The notes under the pieces were generated by a model. That model was not told where the DNA came from and searched no databases. It saw only the letters and a program-made list of their open reading frames with translations. Shown here piece by piece: positions 59,336 through 64,000 of a stretch of 64,000 bases of DNA. The DNA is taken from assembly GCF_019966575.1 (NCBI RefSeq), contig NZ_JAINFK010000001.1:434001-498000 (forward strand), given 5' to 3'. Source of the stretch: Oricola cellulosilytica (GTDB taxonomy: Bacteria; Pseudomonadota; Alphaproteobacteria; Rhizobiales; Rhizobiaceae). Numbering within the stretch: the stretch's first letter is position 1; every line of letters begins with the position of its first letter. Made by a program: the position numbers and the translations under genes.

Positions 59336-60667
59336 TTACGCGGCAAGCGAATGCATGGATGACCTTGGCCAAGTGACCAAAACGCTGGCCCCCCCACTTG
59401 CCGAAAACGCATTGCTGAAGTGAAGCGTCGCTCCCGATCTTTCCAGCAGCGTCTTTGCTATAAAGATACCGAGACCGAGACCACCTCCTCCCCTGCGCGG
59501 CCGGTCCCTAACGCGCGACACTGGCAAATCGGGTTCACCCAGATGCTCGAGGACCTCGAGCGAAAAACCTGGCCCGTCATCCGTGATCCGGATCGACACG
59601 GTATCGAATGACCATTCCATGTTTACCTCAACCGCCTCCCTGGCGAAGTCGACCGCGTTTTCAACCAAATTTCCAAGTCCGTAAATGATTCCGGGATTGC
59701 GACCTGCCACCGGTTCAGGCCCACTCTGATCAGACACTTCAGCCACGATCCCAATTCCGAATTCCCGATGCGGTGCGATCACTTCCTCGACTAGCGCACG
59801 GAGAGGAACACGGGAAATGTGATCACCATCGGAGGTACCGAGCGTGCTCAGGCGGCGAAGGATCTCGCGGCACCGGTCGGCCTGCGTGCGCAGCAGTGCG
59901 ATGTCCTCCTTCAGGCCTTCCGTATCCGCGGAGGCGCGTTCCATTTCCTTCGCGACAAGGGATATCGTCGCAAGCGGGGTCCCCAGTTCATGCGCAGCGG
60001 CGGCTGCAAGGCCATCCAGTGCGGACATATGTTGCTCGCGCTGCAGCACAAGTTCGGTCGCCGCCAAGGCGTCGGAAAGACGGCGCGCCTCCTCGGCCAC
60101 CCGGTAGACGTAAAAGGCTGTGAATACGAGACAGGAGACGACCGCCACCCAGAGACCGAACACATATACCAAAGGGATATCCAGGCGTGTGTCGGGGTAC
60201 CACGGCAGGGGCAGGCGAAAAAACATCAGGAGGGTCGCGACCCCGATCACCACCAGAGCGAGAAGGGCGGTGAACCGCGGCGGTAGCGTTGCCGCCGATA
60301 TAATGACCGGAACGACCAGCAGAAATGAAAAGGGGTTTGTCAATCCGCCGGTAAGGGCCAGCAATCCCGCCAGTTGTGCGACATCGAAAACGAGAATGGC
60401 GAACACGCCCATCGGACGAAGACGCTGGTTGGCGGGGTAGAACCAGGTCAACGCCATGTTCAGGCAAACCGCAACCGCGATGAGTATTACACATGGAATG
60501 ACAGGTAGTTCGAATTTGAGGACGAGTCCGACGAACAGGACCGCCAAGAGCTGACCGAGAGCAGCCATCCAGCGTGTGTTGGTGAGTGTCGAAAGGCGCA
60601 GACGGCGGTTGCCGAATCCCGCCTCCGGTCCGATCGCGAAATCCATGGGAGCGATATAGGCGTCCAT
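59336..60667 (-). CDS. actS: redox sensor histidine kinase ActS (RegB/PrrB type)
   Basis: An inner-membrane kinase with six helices (about residues 35-195). The quinone-linked GGLTNPFSF motif of RegB lies between helices, the H-box AHELGTPLATISLV contains the phospho-His (about 226), and a Cys in QADRCREILRRL corresponds to the redox-active cysteine of RegB. ATPase boxes are NLVENAVDFA, DDGPGFS and GGGGLGLGIFIAK. The start is uncertain: GTG 60700, ATG 60667 or ATG 60646. The stop of the HrpB gene is at 60702. Confidence 0.93.
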   Translation of the reverse strand: MDAYIAPMDFAIGPEAGFGNRRLRLSTLTNTRWMAALGQLLAVLFVGLVLKFELPVIPCVILIAVAVCLNMALTWFYPANQRLRPMGVFAILVFDVAQLAGLLALTGGLTNPFSFLLVVPVIISAATLPPRFTALLALVVIGVATLLMFFRLPLPWYPDTRLDIPLVYVFGLWVAVVSCLVFTAFYVYRVAEEARRLSDALAATELVLQREQHMSALDGLAAAAAHELGTPLATISLVAKEMERASADTEGLKEDIALLRTQADRCREILRRLSTLGTSDGDHISRVPLRALVEEVIAPHREFGIGIVAEVSDQSGPEPVAGRNPGIIYGLGNLVENAVDFAREAVEVNMEWSFDTVSIRITDDGPGFSLEVLEHLGEPDLPVSRVRDRPRRGGGGLGLGIFIAKTLLERSGATLHFSNAFSASGGASVLVTWPRSSMHSLAA

Positions 60668-60701
60668 GCCCTTTATGGGAATGGCACCAATGACCGACAC
60701 A

Positions 60702-63176
60702 TCAACGACGCGTTTTCGCTGTACGGGTCGCAGCGGCGCTGGCGGGATCCTCTGGCCAGGGATGCTTCGGATATCGCCCGCGCAGATCCGCCCTGACCGA
60801 GGCCCACGATCCGGACCAAAAGCCCGGAAGGTCCCGGGTGCGCTGGATCGGACGTCTCGCAGGCGAAAGGAGTTCGATCGTCAGCGGGATTCCGTCGCCA
60901 ATCGACGGATGCGAGGTGAGGCCGAAGAGTTCCTGCACCCGAATGGCGATGGCTGGAGACGTACCATCCGCTGGGTAATCCAGTTCAACACGTGTACCGG
61001 TCGGCGCAATGTAGTGTTGCGGCGCCAGTTCATTCAGTTTCCGGCTCAAATCATACGGCAGACGTGCGATCAGAGCATCTTGGAGAACGCCGCCCCTGAG
61101 TTGATTCAGCGCAACGGCGCCCTCCAGATAAGGAGACAGCCAGTCTTCGAGGGTGTCCAGCAAACTCCCTTCGTCCATCTCGCGCCACGGCGCGCCAAGG
61201 GAGGCGCGAAGCCAGCGCAGCCGCTCCAAAAGACGTTTAGACGTTTCAGACCAGGGCAGAATCTCGAGTCCGTGCCGCCGTATGCCTGCGAGCAACGCTT
61301 CGACCGCAGCCTCGCCCGGTTCGACGGGGACATTGGATGACGACAGCGTCACCGAGCCGAACCTTTCGATGCGCTTAGCGAAGAGCCCGCCGCGGACCTT
61401 GTCGAAGCCGATCTGATCAATCACTTCTATACGGTCAGCGAGGGTCTCGCGAATTTCGCCAAGGGTTATTGGCGCGGCTGCCGAAACACGACCTTCGTGC
61501 GCCTTGCCCGTTACCTCGGCGACCACGAGGAAGTCTTCTGACGCAAGCCGGTCGGCTTCATCCACGTAGACGCCGCGCCCGTTCGCCATCACGAAACGTC
61601 CGGGTCGCCCGCCACTGCGCGCCCTTGCGATACGGTCCGGGAAGGCCGAGATCAGCATTGCTCCCGCACTCGCTGGGCCTCCGGTACTCTCCACCCCAAA
61701 CATCACGCTAGCGACGGACCGCTTTGCCGTGGCGCGCAGCCGTGCTGCCCGCCCGCCCTTCTGAGTCAGCATGCGCTCCAGCCGGTAAGCAAGATCGAGA
61801 CCTCCCCCACCGACTCCGCGCTCGCTGATCAGAAGACCCAGCGCCATGCGGCGGAATGCGTCTCCAGCGCTGGTCGCGTCTGCAACCATTGCCGCGAGCC
61901 GTGCCCCCAGTCCGATTTCGCGCATGATGCGGCCTTTCCCCGTAAGGCTGCCGTCCGGACCGGTGGCGCCAAGTGTAAAAAGGAGTTCGCGCGCCTCGGA
62001 AAGCGCGGGCGCCGGCGGGGGATCGAGGAAGCGGAGCGATGCGGGATCCGCAACGCCCCATTCAAGGCAGTCGAGAAGAAGGGAGGAAAGATCGGCATTA
62101 AGAATTTCCGGCGGGTCGAATGCAGCGAGGGCGCGGGTCTGTTCCTCGCGCCACAGGCGAATTGCCACGCCCGGCGCGGTGCGGCCGGCGCGGCCAGCCC
62201 GCTGCGTGGCGGCAGCCTGCGACACACGTCCGGTTTCAAGGCGTGTCAAGCCACTTGCCGGATCGAACACTGGACGCCGAGCAAGGCCGCCGTCGATCAC
62301 CACACGAACGCCGTCTATCGTGACAGAGGTCTCGGCGAGCGCCGTCGCCAGCACAACCTTGCGCGTACCCGCAGGCGGCGGCTTGATCGCCCGGTCTTGG
62401 TCGGCGATCTCCATCATGCCGTAAAGCGGTGCCACAAACACATCCTCGGGGAGGCCCGTCTCGAGTGCCTTGGCCGCGCGGTAAATTTCCGCCTGCCCCG
62501 GCAGAAACACGAGAAGGCTGCCGTCTTCGGTCGCAAGCGTGCGGCGGATAGCCCGGGCGACGGCCGATTCGACGGGCTCGTTGCCGGTTCGCTCTTCATA
62601 ACGCATCTCTACGGGGAAGGCACGTCCCCTGCTCTCGATCACAGGAGGGCCGCCTAGAAGGCAGGATACCCGCGCACCATCGAGGGTCGCCGACATCACG
62701 ACGATGCGGAGATCGTCGCGCAGCCCGGCTTGAACATCCAGTGTCAGCGCGAGCGCGAAATCAGCATCCAGGCTGCGCTCGTGGAATTCATCAAACAGAA
62801 CGGCCCCGATCCCTGCCAGTTCGGGATCGCCGGTGACAATGCGCTGGAAGACACCTTCCGTGACCACCTCAATGCGGGTCGAAGGGCCGACGCGCGTGTC
62901 CAGCCGCATGCGGTAGCCGACCGTTTCGCCGACCTCTTCGCCCAGCAGTTCCGCCATGCGCCGGGCGGCCGCCCCGGCGGCCAGCCGCCTCGGCTCCAGA
63001 AGAATGATTTTCTTGCCATTCAGCCATGCCGCATCGAGTAACGCCAAGGGGACGAGGGTCGTCTTGCCAGCTCCCGGGGGTGCGACGAGAACGGCGTTTC
63101 GGCCGCCCGACAGCGCGGCCCGCATCTCCGGAAGAACCGCCGTAACGGGCAGACCCGGTAACCGGAATTCCGTCAT
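60702..63176 (-). CDS. hrpB: ATP-dependent helicase HrpB
   Basis: An 824-residue DEAH-box helicase. Walker A VAPPGAGKTTLVPLAL (about 31-46), DEFHERSLDADF (about 130), SATLDG, RAGRAGRTAPGVAIRLW (motif VI) and a C-terminal HrpB domain with PARRPIQRTRDLPGFW. This is the RNA-helicase-like HrpB whose cellular role is unclear. It follows the ABC ATPase gene by three bases. HrpB next to actS/actR is common in the order. Confidence 0.95.
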   Translation of the reverse strand: MTEFRLPGLPVTAVLPEMRAALSGGRNAVLVAPPGAGKTTLVPLALLDAAWLNGKKIILLEPRRLAAGAAARRMAELLGEEVGETVGYRMRLDTRVGPSTRIEVVTEGVFQRIVTGDPELAGIGAVLFDEFHERSLDADFALALTLDVQAGLRDDLRIVVMSATLDGARVSCLLGGPPVIESRGRAFPVEMRYEERTGNEPVESAVARAIRRTLATEDGSLLVFLPGQAEIYRAAKALETGLPEDVFVAPLYGMMEIADQDRAIKPPPAGTRKVVLATALAETSVTIDGVRVVIDGGLARRPVFDPASGLTRLETGRVSQAAATQRAGRAGRTAPGVAIRLWREEQTRALAAFDPPEILNADLSSLLLDCLEWGVADPASLRFLDPPPAPALSEARELLFTLGATGPDGSLTGKGRIMREIGLGARLAAMVADATSAGDAFRRMALGLLISERGVGGGGLDLAYRLERMLTQKGGRAARLRATAKRSVASVMFGVESTGGPASAGAMLISAFPDRIARARSGGRPGRFVMANGRGVYVDEADRLASEDFLVVAEVTGKAHEGRVSAAAPITLGEIRETLADRIEVIDQIGFDKVRGGLFAKRIERFGSVTLSSSNVPVEPGEAAVEALLAGIRRHGLEILPWSETSKRLLERLRWLRASLGAPWREMDEGSLLDTLEDWLSPYLEGAVALNQLRGGVLQDALIARLPYDLSRKLNELAPQHYIAPTGTRVELDYPADGTSPAIAIRVQELFGLTSHPSIGDGIPLTIELLSPARRPIQRTRDLPGFWSGSWASVRADLRGRYPKHPWPEDPASAAATRTAKTRR

Positions 63177-63179
63177 GAC

Positions 63180-63830
63180 CTATGCACCGACCTCGATCAC
63201 GTCGCCGCGCGCAGCGCGTGCATCCGACTCATCGTGGGTGACGAGAATAACCGGCAACCGAGTGCGGCTCGCCTGTTCGAAGACCAATGTGCGGATCTGA
63301 TCGCGCAACTGCATGTCCAGCTTAGAGAATGGTTCGTCGAGCAGGAGGAAGTTCGGCTCGGAGATCAGCACCCGTGCCAGTGCTACGCGGGCCTTCTGGC
63401 CTCCCGAAAGTGTCTCTGGATCCCGATCGAAAAGTCCGCCCAGCCCCACATCTTCCAGCGCCGCCTCGGCGCGCGTGCGCCGCTCGCGCACCGTCGTGAC
63501 CGACGCCGGTAGAGCGAAGACTAGGTTTCCGCCGACCGACATATGCGGAAACAGCAGGGGGTCCTGAAAGAGAATTCCGGCATGCCGCTCCTGCGCGGGC
63601 AGAATGGTAATATCGCGTCCGCCACAGATCACCCGACCCTCCCCGACGAAGTCTTGGTCGAGAAAGCCGCCTATGTAGGCGAGTAGGGTGGACTTGCCGG
63701 AGCCTGATGGACCCATGATCGTCAGCGTATCGGCGGGTCCGACATGGTGATCGACCGAGAGCAGCGTTCGGCTATTCAGGCCGATGCGCACCTTCTCGAG
63801 ACGGAGACCTGGCGACGAATTTTCTGGCAA
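63180..63830 (-). CDS. ABC transporter ATP-binding protein (YnjD-like)
   Basis: A 216-residue small ATPase: Walker A IMGPSGSGKSTLLAYIGG (about 38), LSGGQKARVALARVLISEP signature (about 139), Walker B FLLLDEPFSKLD and His switch LVTHDESDARAARGD. It resembles YnjD/ThiQ ATPases of small importers. It starts at a TTG (63830), 20 bases past the end of the membrane protein gene, which must be its permease. Substrate unknown (ynjBCD is suggested to carry thiamine-like or anion substrates). Confidence 0.85.
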   Translation of the reverse strand: MPENSSPGLRLEKVRIGLNSRTLLSVDHHVGPADTLTIMGPSGSGKSTLLAYIGGFLDQDFVGEGRVICGGRDITILPAQERHAGILFQDPLLFPHMSVGGNLVFALPASVTTVRERRTRAEAALEDVGLGGLFDRDPETLSGGQKARVALARVLISEPNFLLLDEPFSKLDMQLRDQIRTLVFEQASRTRLPVILVTHDESDARAARGDVIEVGA

Positions 63831-63850
63831 CGACAGCTCCGGGGACGAGA

Positions 63851-64000
63851 TCAGGCCACCTTCATGGCGCGCCGGTTTCTGAAAAGCAACGCCGGGACAA
63901 GCGCCGCCAGGACAAAGCCGAGAAACGGCAAAACCATCTGAAAAAACGCGTAAATTCCGATAACGCGCCGATTCCCGCCTGCGCCGAGCGCGACAGCCTC
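63851..64000 (-). CDS. ABC transporter permease, C-terminal fragment (cut by window end)
   Basis: An open frame enters from beyond the window and stops at TGA 63853-63851. The visible 49 residues are mostly a hydrophobic helix (FFQMVLPFLGFVLAALVPALLF) followed by a short basic tail RNRRAMKVA. It is likely the YnjC-type permease for the adjacent ATPase. Only the last part is visible. Confidence 0.7.
   Translation of the reverse strand, partial: EAVALGAGGNRRVIGIYAFFQMVLPFLGFVLAALVPALLFRNRRAMKVA

Overview
The window is a GC-rich stretch of an alphaproteobacterial chromosome, most likely from the order Hyphomicrobiales (Rhizobiales). The evidence is gene content and order: truB-rbfA, infB-ylxR-nusA-rimP, trmB-metK-praR-like-lnt-corC-ybeY-phoH-miaB-olsA-mur-rimI-tsaB, ptsN-hpf-rpoN-lptB-lptA-lptC, olsB-mutS-glnD-murJ-trpS-usp-nifU, and actS/actR next to hrpB and mmcB. 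Ornithine-lipid genes (olsA, olsB), a PraR-type repressor and an ActS/ActR redox pair are typical of this group. I see no rRNA, tRNA, CRISPR array or insertion sequence.

Layout. (1) 77-7845, minus strand: ribosome maturation and translation genes. A frameshifted lipid A deacylase (pagL-like) remnant sits on the plus strand between infB and rbfA, with a bidirectional terminator. (2) 7979-18888, minus strand: a tightly packed housekeeping run, trmB to tsaB, with many 4-base stop/start overlaps. (3) 18927-33658: an accessory sugar island. On the minus strand it encodes a sugar ABC importer, alpha-galactosidase, a sugar dehydrogenase, DgoK, DgoA, a lactonase, a GH42 beta-galactosidase and two TRAP membrane subunits. 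A divergent IclR regulator and the ABC ATPase are on the plus strand. Together they look like uptake and breakdown of alpha- and beta-galactosides through the De Ley-Doudoroff galactose pathway. The galactonate dehydratase and a TRAP binding protein are missing. (4) 33678-38741, minus strand: EIIA-Ntr, hibernation factor, sigma-54 and the Lpt LPS-export genes. (5) 38831-57373, plus strand: SppA, IHF-beta, LapA, RNA methyltransferases, LspA, a cytoplasmic hybrid kinase, OlsB, MutS, GlnD, MurJ, TrpS, Usp and a NifU-like protein. (6) 57442-64000: a lipoprotein L,D-transpeptidase, MmcB nuclease, ActR/ActS, HrpB helicase and a YnjD-like ABC ATPase with the end of its permease.

The most interesting large-scale feature is how blocks (2) to (5) are arranged. 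In many relatives nifU lies next to tsaB. Here the ptsN...nifU block is turned round relative to metK...tsaB, and the galactoside island lies exactly at the junction. At small scale the best regulatory candidates are a 10-bp repeat operator in front of the iclR-type gene, an Irr-type iron control element in front of nifU, and an attenuating stem-loop between the sugar-binding protein and its permease. I found no clear case of a wholly undescribed system; the findings are ranked accordingly.
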